Shown: positions 33,092 through 46,435, counted from the stretch's first letter. The stretch is 64,000 bases of DNA from Erythroxylum novogranatense (GCA_029891385.1 CM057227.1:56855567-56919566); one strand, 5' to 3'. Numbers and translations are program-made. Notes: a model not told the origin generated them from the letters alone.

Positions 33092-34900
33092 TGCTACTGG
33101 GATGAAAGTCTCGTCGAGTCAACTCCTTGTCTTTTTAAAACCTTTAGCCACAAGCCTTGCTTTATAGGTAATTACATTATCATCCATGTCGGTTTTCTTT
33201 TGAAAACCCATTTGCACCCTATGGGTTTTATTCCTTCAAGTGCCTCAACCAAAGTCCATACTTGGTTTTCATACATGGAATCCATTTACGACTTCATGGC
33301 TTGAAGCCATTTCTCGACTCAACTATTCGTAACCTCTTCATAGGTGGTAGGCTCATCATCTTCTATGAGCAATATGTTATTCTGTTCATTCACGAAATCC
33401 ATATCTCTCGAATAGAGCGTATCCTACGTGACCTCGAATTTCGTGTGTTATAGAAGGTTGAACTGTTACTTCATCCATGAGTCACAGCTTCGTGTTCAGC
33501 ATTGATCTGCGTCTGCTCGAGCATCTTGAACTTCTTCAAGTTCTATTTTGCTCCCACCGCCTTCTTGCAAAAGAAACTCTTTCTCTAAAAGACAGCATGC
33601 TTTGAAACAAACACTTTTGTTCCTCGGCAAGGTAGAATCGATATCCCATTGTTTCTTTAGATATCCTACTTACAAACACTTGTCGATTTTGCATCAAGTT
33701 TATCTCGATCGTGTCCGCTTCACATAAGGGACAACCCCAAACTTTCAAATGAGTAAGATAGGGTCTTTGTTAGTCCACATCTCATATGGAGTAACATCAA
33801 TCGTCTTTGATGGAACTCTGCTTAACAAGTAAACAATTTGCCTCGATTGCATATCCCCAAAAGGATTTCGTAACTTTGCAAAACCCATCATTGATCGTAC
33901 CATGTCTAACAAGGTTCGATTTCTCCTTTCGCCACACCATTATGTTTGTGGTGTGTAAGGAGGAGTCCATTGAGATAAAATCCCATTATCTCCGAGATAA
34001 TCCAAAACTGTTGGTCTAAGTATTCGCCACCACTATCGATCGTAATGTCTTGATACTTTTCCCAAGTTGGTTTTCTACTTCATTTCAATTGTTTGAACTT
34101 TTCAAATGCTTCAGATTTGTATCTCATCGACATCTGGTACCCATATCGAGAATAATCATCGATAAAGGTAATGAAGTAAAGAGAACCACTTCTAGCATGG
34201 ATGGACATCGGACCACATACATCCGAATGTATTAGGTTTAATACTCCGATCGCTCGCTCACCCTTTCCCTTTAAGGGTAACTTAGTCATCTTGCCCGATA
34301 GACAAGATTCAGATGTGTCATATGATTCATAATCAAATGACCCTAAACTTCCACTCTTATGGAGCTTAGCTATCGTCTCTCATTTATATGGCCAAGCGAC
34401 AATGCCATAAGTAAGTTGATTTTAAATTATCTCGTTTTGTCTTTTCATGTCATTGACATTCATTATTGGATGTGACATATCTAATATGTAAATTCCATTG
34501 CATAATGTACCAAGATACCATAAAGCATTCCATTCAAACTAATAGAACAACCATTGTTACTAAAAGTCAAATGGAAACCAAATCTATTTAAACAAGAAAT
34601 GACAATATGTTCTTTGTTAATACAGTACAAAATAAAATTCATCCAATTTAATTACAAGCCCAATGGGGAGTGACAAAAGTAAGTGCTACTAATGCAAAGA
34701 ACTCTTGCTCCATTTCCCACACGCAGTCTAATTCTCCCTTCATAAGTCGCTCATCGTCCTCGAGGCCCTCGTGCATATCATTGCATATGTGTGAACCACA
34801 ACCGTATCTAATACCCATATGTTATGATCGAAACAAGATTAACCTCAATGACAAACATACCGAAGAAGTCGAGGCATCCGATGCCTTCTTCGCTTCAATT
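33092..34900 (-). pseudogene. copia RT N-terminus, integrase and protease regions of C, degenerate
   Basis: 33536-33748 reads SKETMGYRFYLAEEQKCLFQ (integrase C-terminal part). The catalytic glutamate region lies near 33900-33960 in broken frames. 34080-34289 reads GVLNLIHSDVCGPMSIHARS and LYFITFIDDYSRYGYQMSMR, the start of the core. The zinc-binding and protease parts (34290-34900) are recognisable by alignment to A but carry several shifts. Confidence 0.8.
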
Positions 34901-35690
34901 CCTCCAGATAGACTTTACGGTTCCTCTTCCAAAGGCTGGTCTTGCCACAATGGAAGCAAGTTCCTTTAGTGCGATCTCTGGTTTTCTTCTTAGCTATACT
35001 TCCTTTAGGTTTCTTAGACCTCTTCTTCTTGCTTTTTTTCTTGGAACCAAGAAGAGTCCACCATAAGCACTTGCTTGCTATCCTTCTTGATAGCTTGCTC
35101 TTGCCTCGAAAGCAGATTAATCAACTCAGGGATTGCCGTGGATATTTGATTCATCCGATAGTTTAACACAAACTGTGAATAACTATCAGACAATCCAACT
35201 AGAATTAAGCCAACACTTAATTCATAATCCATGACAAAACCTAAGACAGCCAACCTCTCAATATACCCATTCATCTTCAGTGCATACTGCACTGCAGATG
35301 AACCTGGAGTCATCTTAGTAGTGAAGAGTAACCTCGAGGTCTCGAACCTTTCAGACCGAGCTTGCTCAACAAACAGCTCCCTAAGATGAAACACTATGGT
35401 ATGAGCATCCATAGACTCATGCTGCTTCTGCAGCTCTGGTGACTTCGAGGCAAGCATAATACAGGTTGCTATGTCACTATCTCTGAGATGCTTTCGATAA
35501 ACTTTCTGATCCTCATCAGAAGCATCAATAGCAGGTGGATCAGGAAGTGGAACATCAAGGACATATCCCAGCCTCGGATCCGAGAACAATTTCGATTTCT
35601 CACCAATCGAGAAAATTTGGTCCAGCTTAATTTGTTCGAGTCCATAAGCGGCGAAAGTTCACACTTGAAGTCATCTTCAATCAACCTAAA
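34901..35690 (-). pseudogene. copia gag of C
   Basis: 35014-35589 (191 residues) covers the capsid with LGYVLDVPLPDPPAIDASDE, MLASKSPELQKQHESMDA and LLFTTKMTPGSSAVQYALKM. 35469-35684 holds the N-terminus in another frame (SPLMDSNKLSWTKFSRLV). The start ATG (GAAGATGACTTC read on minus, near 35670) is kept, unlike B and E. A lysine-rich tail follows toward 34940. Confidence 0.85.
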
Positions 35691-38600
35691 GAGAAAGAGA
35701 GAAAGAATGTTAGAATAGAATTAAATGCATGATCATAAGGACTTGCATGTCATGCATATGGCTCCCACTAGTTTCAAAGAATCCATAACCCTCAGTACGA
35801 ATCCAAGAAACATTATGACAAAATGTCCTAGTAGGTCGATATCTGATATTACTAACAATGACCATGGGTAACCCAACAAGCCACCTTAGGTCAATCGGTA
35901 GGTATCAGTCATACCAATTGCATCATAGATATCCGACATTACTAAAATGACTTTGGGTTTACCCAACAAGCCACCTTAGATCAATCGGCAGGTATCGGTC
36001 ATACCAATTACTTTATAGATGCAACTATCGACTAGTGCTATCAACTAGTGATGTATGCACACCCATTGGGTTATCAACTCTTGATGTGCGTACATCTGAT
36101 GTACACTACCCAATTTTGCCTCTGTCCACGTTGACCTTGAGTTTACTCAACAAATCAACGCTTCTAGTGAAAACCGACCCATTAATCCAAAATCTTATTT
36201 TCATGGTTCAACATATTCAGTATAGAGTGAGCTTGGGTTTACCCAACAACCCAACTCTATAAGAACTCTGGTTCTCCCATATTAATGGAAGACGGAGTTT
36301 TCATATTAAGTGTGAGGGTTTTCAAGTCTCATCTACTTCTTCTCAAGCTATAGGATTATAGTCACCATGACTATATGGAATGATTTAGGCAATTCATCAA
36401 TCACATCAATCTATACCTAAAATCATCCATCTGTAGGAAAATCCCGGTAGGCATCACATGCCCACTGTATGGAATTTAAATTTTGAGTCCCGGACATTCC
36501 CAAAGCCGTGATCCATGTAAGTACAAACAATCAAACCATAACGACCAAAGGAGACCGCTCTAACAGATCCACGCAGAGGTTTGAAAACCTAACCGGACAA
36601 ACTCTTTTGACCCGGAATAGCTAGACTAAAGAAAAGAGTGCTAGCTCTTACCTTAGCCTTGGAGAGCAAATGAGCTGAACTTGGTGGAGCCTTGGAGAAG
36701 TAGAAGCAATCTTGAGAGGATGAGAGGAAGAAGGTGAAAATCAAATTTTCCAAGCTTAACCTTTAAACTTTCGACTCTTCTCTCTTCATCACCGTGCAAG
36801 CTACCTTTCCATGGCTTCTTATATATATATTTAACACTTAAAACACATATAAAGGCTTGGTGGATGGCTCATCCACGTAGGAGGCATAAAAATGCCTTAA
36901 AATGCTAAATAATGATGAAGTTTGACTTTTCAAACTTACATCTCTTCTCCATTTAATGGCTTCCACGAAATTCAACATAATATATATAATTAATTAATTA
37001 TTTACTTAATTAATTAATATATATAATTGCTGAAGTGGTCCATCAAACTGGGTTGGTCCTACTACTGCCGCCCCCATGGGTGAAAAATCACCTAAACGGT
37101 TTTCAAGAATGTCGATGTCGCGATCTCATCGGGACATATCCCAATCTCATCGGGATCCATTTAATCCTATTGCTCTCCGGATATCGGATCTCGTCCAAAC
37201 TATTTTACGATTCTCTCGAGTCACTCTTATCGTGTGACCCATTAGGTTCCGTTATGTTGGCCACTTAGATTAACACTTAACTGAAAGCAAGTCATGAGCG
37301 GTATCTAGCAACACATCATGACCCCAATTGACCGGAAAGTAATTGGTTTGACTAATGAAACCATATCACTAACCCTTCCATAGACAATTACCGTACAATT
37401 CGTCCTTTCACCATGCTATACCCCACTTGGTTTGAGTATGGGCAATGTGTCAACTCTTACTAGACCGATCGATCAAATCTAGTCCAAGTGTAATCAATTC
37501 TCGCCCTAGGACTCATTACTTTATATGTTCATGAAGACCATCTTCATGACATATGTATGCTCCGGCGCCGAGACTTCAAAGTAATGATCCCGATAAGAGG
37601 CCATGGGTATCTCTTCGCTATAATGTAAGTGGTGAATCCTCTATTGGCTACTCAATTACCTTCAATACCTCAAGTCGCACCCAATCACCACCCTATGAGC
37701 GACCTCGAAAGGCAACAAGGAATGGAGTCAAAGTACGTAATCAAGATTCCAAGATATCCTCGAGTACCTCGAGTCTATGGATACTTGCACCATTGCTATG
37801 ATGAGATTATCACTGACATTTGTATAGGACATCCATGTGATGATCTCATAGCAGGTCATCCAATGTACTTACTACCACTAGTAAGCATCCACATGTCAAA
37901 TCTAAATATCTCAATATTTACAGTTTTCTGAGATCCACTGCTTGATCCAATCAAGAAGTTTGACATGTGCTAGTCTATCCGGATTAACGATGTCCAGTCT
38001 CATTAATCCTATGACTATGTGTTGGGCCCCGAACTTTAATTGGATGTCAGAATTATTAAATGAGAAATTAGTGATGTTAAATGTTTATTTGGGTAATGTG
38101 AATTGGAGAAATTTTAAATGATATTTGGGGGTTAAAGCGTGAAATGGGTTTTTATGTATGTTTGTATTATGGGTAACATCTTTATAATTGAAAAAGTAAG
38201 TTTGTATAGTTACTATTTATGTAACTTCTTTGAAATTGCAAATTTTGAGACTTCGATTTATTGGGGCTAGAAATGCCCACTAAAGCTTTGTAAAGAACCT
38301 TTTATTGTGTTCTGCCAATGCTTGTTCAAGTATGACCTTGCATTGATTTGAAAATGTGCCATAAGTTGTGTATATGAACTTTGTGAATGAACTTTGTGAA
38401 TGAACTTTGTGTGATATGTGGTTGCTTTCAAAATTTATTCTAAAAGTATGTATTTTGTGGCTTATGGATGATTTGAGAAATGGCTTAATGTTTGTCATAA
38501 GAATGTGTTGAATGAATTGTATATGGAGGATTTAAGTATGGAAAGAATGAGTATTTTGTATATGTATTATGTTATAGATTAAATTGTGGAGATTGAATCG

Positions 38601-39039
38601 TGTTTGAAGTAGATTGGACGAAGAGTATTGTGGTAGTGAGGAAAATGTGAAATCAAGATGGAAAGAATGGATTGGTCTTGATGACTTTGAGGCTTTAAAG
38701 AGATATGTATATGTTATGAAATGTCGAGTGAATATTATGAGTTAATGAAAGTTAAAATGAATGAGATGATTAAGATGATTGAAATGGAAGTTGAAAGGTA
38801 GGAAATAAAGATTGAAAGAGTGAGAATTGGAAGAATTAGTGAAGGTGTGAAAATATGAAGAATTATGAAAGTTTGACTTTTGGGGATGAATAGTTGACTT
38901 TTGATTTAAGTGAAATATGATAAAATGATATTCATGAACATGTAGTGTTCGTTGAGGGCTTCGGTAGCCATAAAGTTTGCGAATTTTCGATATCGGGCTA
39001 GAAGTTATGATAGATTGAAGTTTTGATGTTGTTTAGGTG

Positions 39040-39890
39040 ATTGAAAACCAGACGATGTACTGTAGCAAAAACCAGCTGATAGGAAAAGTGGACGCTACAG
39101 AATGTAGGAGATAGAATCAGCCTTTGTAGTCTTCATGAGAGTTATAGATCTGGATGTCTACTTTCTAACCGTCCAAGAATGAAGTCATTTCGACACCTAT
39201 AGAGAAAGTTATGGCATTTACGCCAAAACATGTCTGATAGAAATCAGATGATGGAAAAACCAGCTGATAGAAAAACCAGCTGAAGCAAAAGCAGACGATA
39301 TGGACTTGATATCGATAGATTTAGACAAAATTTCCTTCTTGAAAGTTGTAGATCTCTCTTTCTCTGAGATAGATACCAAGTTTGCCCAATTTGGATATCG
39401 GAGTCAAAAGATATGATCTATATAAGTGGACATGTGCTGGATAGAAAAACCAGCTGATAGAAAAACCAGCTGATAGGAAAACCAGAAGATGCAAAAATCA
39501 GATGAAAGATTAATTGAGACATTTGACCCTTTTAGAGACTGAATTTGGATTTAAGTTCTTCATGAACATTGTAGATCAGTCTTTTCTCTATGAAATAGAC
39601 ATCAATTTTGTCCAATTTGGAGTTCGGAGTTAAAAGTTATAAGCGTTTGAAGTTTGGAGGAAAATCACGGATGATGCAAAAGCAATGATGGAAATCACCG
39701 ATCAAAAATCAGCTGATGCAAAATCAGCTGATGGAAAAGTCAGACGAAGGAAATCAGACGATGAACAGTAAATCAGACGATAGAAAATCAGACGATGAAC
39801 AGTAAATCAGACGATAGAAAATCAGACGATGAACAGTAAATCAGACGATAGAAAATCAGATGATGAACAGTAAAGCAGATGGAAGGAAAA
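39040..39890 (+). repeat. CAGCTGATG/CAGACGATG motif cluster with a 34-bp tandem repeat
   Basis: Motifs AACCAGCTGATAG and AATCAGACGATGAACAG recur through the U3 part of G. A strict tandem repeat with period 34 starts at 39751, 39785, 39819 and 39853, each beginning AAATCAGACGATGAACAGT (the last with one change). Confidence 0.9.
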
Positions 39891-40349
39891 CGATGCGCAC
39901 ACGATCAGTATTTTGAGGATATATGAAGCTACAGAGCTCGGATTGAGGTGATTCAAATTGGAGATTAAACTAAAGTTATAAGGCTACAACTTTGATGAAG
40001 AACCCCGATCAAGATGGAACCTATAAGACTGTCGGATTTTGGAATGAAATTCGGTGTAGTGTGCAGTCTCAGATTTTGTACGGGTCTGATAGTATTTTGG
40101 CCATAACTTCTTCGTTTTAGATCCGAATTAAGCGCGGTTTGTTGCGTTGGATTCGTATGATCGAGGGGAACATTGTGAAGAAGAAATTATTGTAAAATTC
40201 CTTTATTTACCTGATCGGAATTTGGAGCCAAGATATCAACTTTTAAGGGCAATTGTGGAAGAACACTTAAAGAGTTAAGTTAGTAAGCTTTTAAGGGGGG
40301 GCATGAGAGTCTTTCCTCATTCACTAAATGACATGGCATGTGGCTGTAG

Positions 40350-40358
40350 TATAAATAG
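40350..40358 (+). promoter_or_regulatory. TATA box of LTR G
   Basis: TATAAATAG in a GC-richer context, followed about 35 bases later by GTGAGAGTTAGAGAAACAGA, a leader start common in plant gypsy LTRs. Confidence 0.65.
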
Positions 40359-42407
40359 AGGAGAAGCAGGCTGTGGTCGTGAGAGTTAGAGAAACAGAAT
40401 AAAGAGAAACAAAAGAAAGAAAGAAAGAAGAGATAAAAGAGAAGAGTGGGTTCGGTGAAAAGAAAAGAAAAGACAGCAGCTAGGGTTCGATTTTGTGAGC
40501 TTTCCAGGAGGATTTCAACATGCTCCAAGAGGAAAAAGATGAAGGATGAAGAGAGCTCTAAGATGAGCTAAGAAAATCCAAAATGGTGAAGAGTGAGGTA
40601 AAGCCGATTTTCAAGCTTCAAGCTTTTCTTAAAATTTTGGTGTAGAATCATGGAAAATATTATGGTTTTGTGGATTATGAAATTAGTTGTGATGTCTATG
40701 CTAAGATGGTGGTTTAATTTTGGATTAATGTGAGTTAGGGTTTATGCCCAATTTTGGAAATTGGGGCTTTGTAAATTGATGCTTTAGATAGCTTGGAAAT
40801 ATGTTGGAATTGGGTTTCCTATAGTAAATTTTGAGGGTTATGGTATTTATGATGATGAATTTGGATGATTTCGGTCTAGGAAATTTCAAAGTGGTGAAAG
40901 AAAGAAGCTTCAAGAAATTAGAGCTTTGGACAAGTTCCTAGCATGGATTCGAGGTGGGTATCCGCTTATAATAGAATTTATAAGCCATTACCGCTTCCTT
41001 TAAACAAAGAGATTTTCGACTTAAATTGCATCATAATTGTTGCATCATTGCATAAATGATTTGAAAAATCATTTTGATTCGATACATGAAATTTTGATGA
41101 ATTGCAAAATACATTGTGTTATGCCTTGAAAGACTTCATGGTCATGTATATTCGGAAAAGAGCATTTGATAAATTGATTTGAGCATTATATGTGCTTTTG
41201 TGTGGCGAGAGAGTAACGTCGTGATAGTCTCGCACGAGACAAAAATAATGTGATAGCCTTCTCCGGCTGCCCGCTTGGGCCTCTTAGATCCAAAATGGAC
41301 TCGTTGTGTTTCCAATAAACTTGGTTTATTTGGCGTGTTCTGAACTCTCTAGCCATTTGTGTGTGCATTGCTTACGTGAATTGCCAAGTTGATGCATTCA
41401 TGTCTTGTGACCTATGGATTTGTGGCTGAAAGCCTAAGACGTATACGATTTGTAAAATGTGATTTTGATTACAGCAAGAAAAGAACTTCTTCAAAAATGT
41501 GCTTTACGGATTTCAAAGAAATGTTTTCTAAGACCAGAAAAGAAAAAGATTTCAAGAGTTTTGCTTATTGTTTTGTTATAAACTGTTACCCATTGAGCGT
41601 AAGCTCACCCCCCTCATTACCATCCACAGGTAATGAGAAGAAGATCTGGTGAGCGAAAAAGAGGGATTTTTGTATCTTTGTATTTGCATTCGGATTTTTA
41701 TATTGTGATTGTATTATGGCTTGTAAGGCCATTAAAATTTGTAAATGTGTATGATGGGATTCCGGACAGGAGGTCCGAAGATTTGTGTGATGGGTTGGAA
41801 ATATTGAAGTGCTTTCATGTATGGATTTGTGTATGGATATGATATGGAAATTATGTATGAATGGCATAAGATGGATTGACGAAATTCAAATATTTGGTAA
41901 TAAGCGAAATTGGGATAAAGAGAGATATGATTGTAGCGAATGATAAAATGTTTTCGAATGCGAACGCGATATGATCGAATATGAAGGATTCAAAGGATTG
42001 AGGAATTGATGAAATACAAATTGGAAATTGAAACTATTTTGAACAATGTGTAAGTGGAAAAAAAAATGAAGCGATATTAGTTAAGCTGCGATTCGTTCGT
42101 TATGAGTTGGGTTCCGAAAACGGGTCCCAACACTATGGATAATTTAGATACTGACATAATTGCACATGATAGGAATCTCAATAGTATGAACACATCATAA
42201 TTTCATTCATGCTATGTCATGTATCAGGGACTTCATTAATTTGATTAAAGATCACTATCAATTCATAATAAAATGAACATCAAATAAATGAAATATGCCT
42301 TGCTTTATTTATTCATAAAGTCTATACATGACTATGAACAAAATGCGCTAAAGGGAATTGCCTTTAGGGCACTACTCTAACACCATCATCCCACCTATGC
42401 ATGTTGT

Positions 42408-42560
42408 AAGTCGACTTGTGTATGTATAAGTCGACTTATGCCTCTGTATAAGTCGACTTATGCAACTGTGCACGAACAAGTCGACTTGTAACATTGTGCA
42501 AGTCGACTTATGCGTCTACAGTGCACAGACAAGTCGACTTGTGCATGTGTAAGTCGACTT
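42408..42560. repeat. seven AAGTCGACTT palindromes in the leader of C
   Basis: Seven perfect sites, several extended to TAAGTCGACTTA or ACAAGTCGACTTGT, lie directly beside the insertion point of D. Confidence 0.95.
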
Positions 42561-43673
42561 ATCCGTGTGAAATTGCTATCTAATCGGCTAATTTTTCAAT
42601 CCGTGCAATTTAAATTCACAACACCAAGTCTAATACACTTTACCTTGATGTACCAATGAAACACTTTCATTGTTGCTTACCATATATAGTCAAACTATAC
42701 ATGAAAAACTTGAAATCGATGAATACACTCTTATTCATTTAGATTTCCAAATAATTTTGCGAATATCAAACTATCACCCTAAGTATCTCTAGGTAGTCTA
42801 AACTTTATCAAGACTACTTTGACACTGGTCACAAAATTTGTGACGGCCAAAACAATCAAGATAAGGGAATATACTAACGAGACGCTAATGAGACACATTT
42901 GGAATCCGAAAATTTTTTGGAAACCTAATTTCAAGGAAATCAGTTTGGAAAACATGCAACATCAATGTAACACATTTTTAAACACATTAAAAATGATCCA
43001 AGGCATTGGAACTGAAATCTACATAATTTTTTATTTCAAACAAAACAGCTCCAGCAACTTTCTCAAAACTGCCAAGCTTTGTCTTTTGCTTGAAAAACTC
43101 ATTGAAACAATTTCAATAAATACTGAGAAAATTACAGAGGTTACAACACGTTCACAACATGCTCCATGAATTGTTTCAGGATTTATTTCCATCAAAAACT
43201 CATTCAACCTGAGCAACTAAGCCAATGTAGAATCTGTGTTCCTCAACACAGTTATTCCCAGAAGCACACAATAAATTCTCAAATAAATAGTAAATTACCT
43301 CGAAAACATTTTTCCTTTCTCATAGACATTAATAAACATCTTAGAGACATTTATTTGAAAGAAAATCCGAAAAAAAAAATTTCTACAATTTATTCTCGAA
43401 TTTATAAGCATGCCTGTTCAAGGAATGTGCACAAAGACAGCAACTAGAACATTAGGGAATAAATTAGCAAAACCATACCAAATCACATTGATAAATCCTG
43501 AGCTTCCACAAACATATGCAACAACATCTTTTGAACATATCTGGGTAAGAAAATTTTGAAAACTATATTTCTATACTGAATTCGAAATTCACTCAGTTAA
43601 CATGCATCATCGTCACAAGCAATAGGGAACTCCGACCTAGTCATGGTTTCTTCGTTATATACGACACAAGTGT

Positions 43674-43685
43674 CTCTGATACCAC
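43674..43685 (-). other. primer binding site of C
   Basis: TCTGATACCAC on plus is the complement of the tRNA-iMet site TGGTATCAGA, next to the LTR start at 43686. Confidence 0.88.
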
Positions 43686-45532
43686 TGTAGGAAAATCCCG
43701 GTATGAGCATCACATGCCCACGGTGCGGAAAACAAAAATTTTTGTTCCAGGACCTTCCCGAAAGCCAGGATCCATGTGACTATATAACAAAGTCAAACCA
43801 AAACGACCAAAGGAGACCGTCTCTAACGGTATCCACGCAGAGATCGGAGAACCTAACCGGGACAAACCCTTTGACCCGGTAATAGCTAGAACAAATTAAA
43901 GACTGCTAGATCTTACCTTTGTTCTTGGAGAGCTATGGAAAACGATGAAGAAAACAACTTGTTTGGAGAAGGAGAAGAGCTAAACGATGATGAAGAGAGG
44001 ATGATGAGAAATCAAATTTCTCTTCTTCTAATTCAACCAACGACCACACTCATCTTCACCATTTCATTTTGTCTTCTTACCATTTAATGTAAAGATGACA
44101 AGGCAAAAGATGGAAGCTTCTTTTGCCATCCACGTTAGCTACTTTATATATATATATATATATATAAAGTTTAAGATAAAGCTTCCTCCTCTCCTTCCAC
44201 GTATGGCATATATATATATATTAATTAATTAATTCTTTAATTAATTATTTATTTATATATAAATAAATAAATGCTGAAGTGGTCCAGTCACACTGGAACG
44301 GTCCTACCGACCTACCGGGTCCCGGTATGGAAAAAACTCCGAAAATGTTTTTCAGCAATATCGATGTTGCGATCTCATCGGGACATATCACGATCTCATC
44401 GGGATCCATTTAATCGGATTGCTCTCCATTTATTGGATCTCTGTCCAAAACTATTTTACGAGTTCTTCGAGACACTCTTATGCGTGTGACCCATTAGGTT
44501 CCCGGTTATGTTGGCCACTTAGATCAACACTTAATCTAAGCAAGTCATGAGAGGTATCTAGCAACACATCATGACCCCCAATTGACCGAAAAGTAATTGG
44601 TTTGACGAATGAACATGTATTCATCATGAACCATATCACGAACCTTTTCATAGACAATTACCGTGCAATTCGTCCTTTCACCATGCTATACCCCACTTGG
44701 TTATGAGTATGGGCAAAGTGTCAACTCTTACTAGATCGACCACGCCAAATCTAGTCCAGTGATTTCAGTTCTTGTCCTGGGACTCATTACTTAATATGTC
44801 AATGAAGACACTCTTCACGACATATGTACTCTGATCAGAGATTTCCAAGTAATGACCCTGACAAGAGGCCATGGGTATCATCTTCTGCTATCACAGAAGT
44901 GGTGAATTCTCTATTGGCTACTCAATTACCTTCGAATACCTCAAACTGTACCCAAGCACCACCCTACAAGTGACCTCTGTAAGGCAACAAGGAATGGAGT
45001 CAAAGCACAGAATTAGTATCCAAGATATCCTTGAGTACCTCAAGTCTAAGGATACTTGCACCATTGCTATGATGAGATTATCACTGACATTAGAATAGGA
45101 CATCCATGTGATGATCTCATAGCAAGTCATCCAATGTACTTACTACCTCTAGTAAGCATCCACATCTCAACCCTAAATATCTCATATTTACAGTTTCTGA
45201 GATCCACTGCTTGATCAAGTCAAGGAGCTTGAGATGTGCTAGTCTTTCCGGATTACCGATGTCCAGTCTCAGTAATCCTATGACTAGGGATAATTTAGAT
45301 ACTGACATAATTGCACATGATAGGAATCTCAGTAGTATGATCACATCATAATTTCCTTCATGCTATGTCATATATCAAGGACTTCATTAATTTGCTTATA
45401 TATCAATATCCATTCATAAATAATGAACATCAAATTAATGAAATATGCCTTTCTTTATTAATTTATAAAGAATGTACACAATTTTGTACAAAACGCGCTA
45501 AAGGCGATTGCCTTTAGGGCACTACTCTAACA
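43686..45532 (-). repeat. 5' LTR of copia C
   Basis: Partner of 29894-31795. Here CTCTGATCAGAG (44829) stands where the partner has CTCGATCGAG (31102), one of the clearest CAG/CTG contractions. Confidence 0.93.
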
Positions 45533-45537
45533 GAATC

Positions 45538-46187
45538 AGGATGGTATCCTCGCATTAAGCGGTTAAATTCACAAACAAACAGCAAAAATGGTTCTGATCA
45601 AACAAGCGGTGCTCCTTTATGCACTTTTACTGAAGCAGCTGAATTATTTTCTCTCAAAAACATAGGTTAGTTGTTTGCTTATTCCCTTGGTTCCCAAATA
45701 TTGTCTAATTGGGCTAAATTAATTTATCATTTTTTTCTTACTATTACTAATTACTCAAGAAGCGAACTCCAAACATGGCGTAGTATCTGTGAGAGAGTAT
45801 TACTGCTATCGACTTCAAATGAGAAGTTATGGTGAATCCATGCTTATCCACAGATTAAGACTACTACAAAAATTCATTGTTGGTTCTTATATAAAGATTG
45901 AAACATCACGGCTTGACTTCCATAGGAAAAAATAGAACGAAATACGATCAGAAATTTTGCAGGGTGTTTTAGATAGCGTTAATATTAGTCAAAATGAAGC
46001 TTCTACAATTGGCCGCCGAGTTGTCCTCCCAGCTTCATTTATCGGCGGCCCAAGGGACATGAAACGGCGTTATCTAGATGCAATGGCACTAGTGCAAAAA
46101 TATGGCAAACCAAATATTTTTCTCACTATGACTTGCAACCCTATATGGAAGGAAATACAAGGGAATCTTAAATCAGCTGAAATTGTA
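45538..46187 (+). pseudogene. Helitron Rep/helicase-like region, part 3
   Basis: The frame resumes with SGWYPRIKRLNSQTNSKNG and FTEAAELFSLKNI to a likely intron (about 45667-45757). It continues VREYYCYRLQMRSYGESMLI, a stop (TAG about 45933), then SEILQGVLDSVNISQNEAST, LPASFIGGPRDMKRRYLDAM and KPNIFLTMTCNPIWKEI. The last is the conserved Helitron Rep block. The HUH and tyrosine motifs of Rep that should follow are absent: the sequence jumps into an inverted PIF1 piece at about 46187. Confidence 0.9.
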
Positions 46188-46433
46188 TGATCTTTTAGTT
46201 GTCTGCATATCAACCTTGTTCCATTGCATAATCCTTCCGTTGGATTTAAATTTCTCATAAGCATAATTGGAGAGCCTTCTTTCAGCAAAAGCTTATGAGG
46301 AGGTAGGCCTTTAGGATTCAAAGAATTGAGAAAATCTTGATAATCAGCTTGATGTCTGCGATCAACCGTCTTGTCAAAACTCACATATGAATGCAAATGT
46401 CTTGTTAGTTTTTGAATCATGATGTCGTTAATT
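46188..46433 (-). pseudogene. PIF1 helicase segment, inverted relative to the rest of the Helitron
   Basis: On the minus strand it reads DFLNSLNPKGLPPHKLLLKE, GSPIMLMRNLNPTEGLCNGT and RLICRQLKDH, the block just before the last helicase motif in PIF1-type Helitron helicases. The plus strand resumes with the very next expected residues at 46440 (EIVFGPHKRK). The right breakpoint is the palindrome AATTTCATGAAATT (46430-46443); the left breakpoint carries GAAATT (46179-46184). Confidence 0.88.
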
Positions 46434-46435
46434 TC

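Larger units (their letters stand above)
38020..42132 (+). mobile_element. 4.1-kb solo LTR G, gypsy-type, TSD CTATG
   Basis: Starts TGTTGGGCCCCGAAC and ends AAACGGGTCCCAACA, with CTATG at 38015-38019 and 42133-42137. The termini are inverted repeats (TGTTGGG/CCCAACA). A TATA box stands at 40350 with a transcribed-looking purine/CT leader after it. No gag, pol, primer site or second LTR is present. It shares two blocks with the gypsy LTR at 4063. The U3 part (about 2.3 kb) contains many CAGCTGATG/CAGACGATG motifs. Orientation is taken from the TATA box. Solo LTR is the best reading; a small non-autonomous element is possible. Confidence 0.88.
36432..42382 (-). mobile_element. solo LTR D of the copia family, TSD CCATC, split by G
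   Basis: Starts TGTAGGAAAATCCCGG at 36432 and ends CACTACTCTAACA at 42382, with CCATC at 36427-36431 and 42383-42387. Without G (and one copy of its duplication) it is about 1.83 kb, one LTR length, and no internal region is present. It therefore arose by recombination between the LTRs of a full element. Type-1 LTR. It is the most diverged copy. Confidence 0.92.
35691..43673 (-). other. untranslated leader of copia C, split by solo LTR D
   Basis: 35691-36431 holds hairpin units near 35872, 35958, 36140 and 36236. The leader resumes at 42383 with the palindrome array and the AT-rich part up to the primer site. D and G make up the rest. ORFs such as 42819-43169 show no family signature. Confidence 0.75.
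29894..45532 (-). mobile_element. copia element C, TSD GAATC, containing solo LTRs D and G
   Basis: LTRs lie at 29894-31795 (3') and 43686-45532 (5'), flanked by GAATC at 29889-29893 and 45533-45537. It interrupts the Helitron frame between PRGE and SGWYPRIKRL. The internal region has the best preserved RT/RNase H of the family and keeps the RT segment that B and E lost. Its leader was hit by D at 36432. Type-1 LTRs without terminal palindromes, but a seven-site array in the leader. Confidence 0.93.

Noticed and set aside
38020..42132. G as a full retrotransposon
   Set aside because: No second LTR, primer site, gag or pol inside; the CTATG duplication borders the single LTR.
46070..46420. 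A separate minus-strand gene
   Set aside because: Only the part from about 46188 is coding (inverted PIF1 piece); the rest is the reverse of Helitron Rep.
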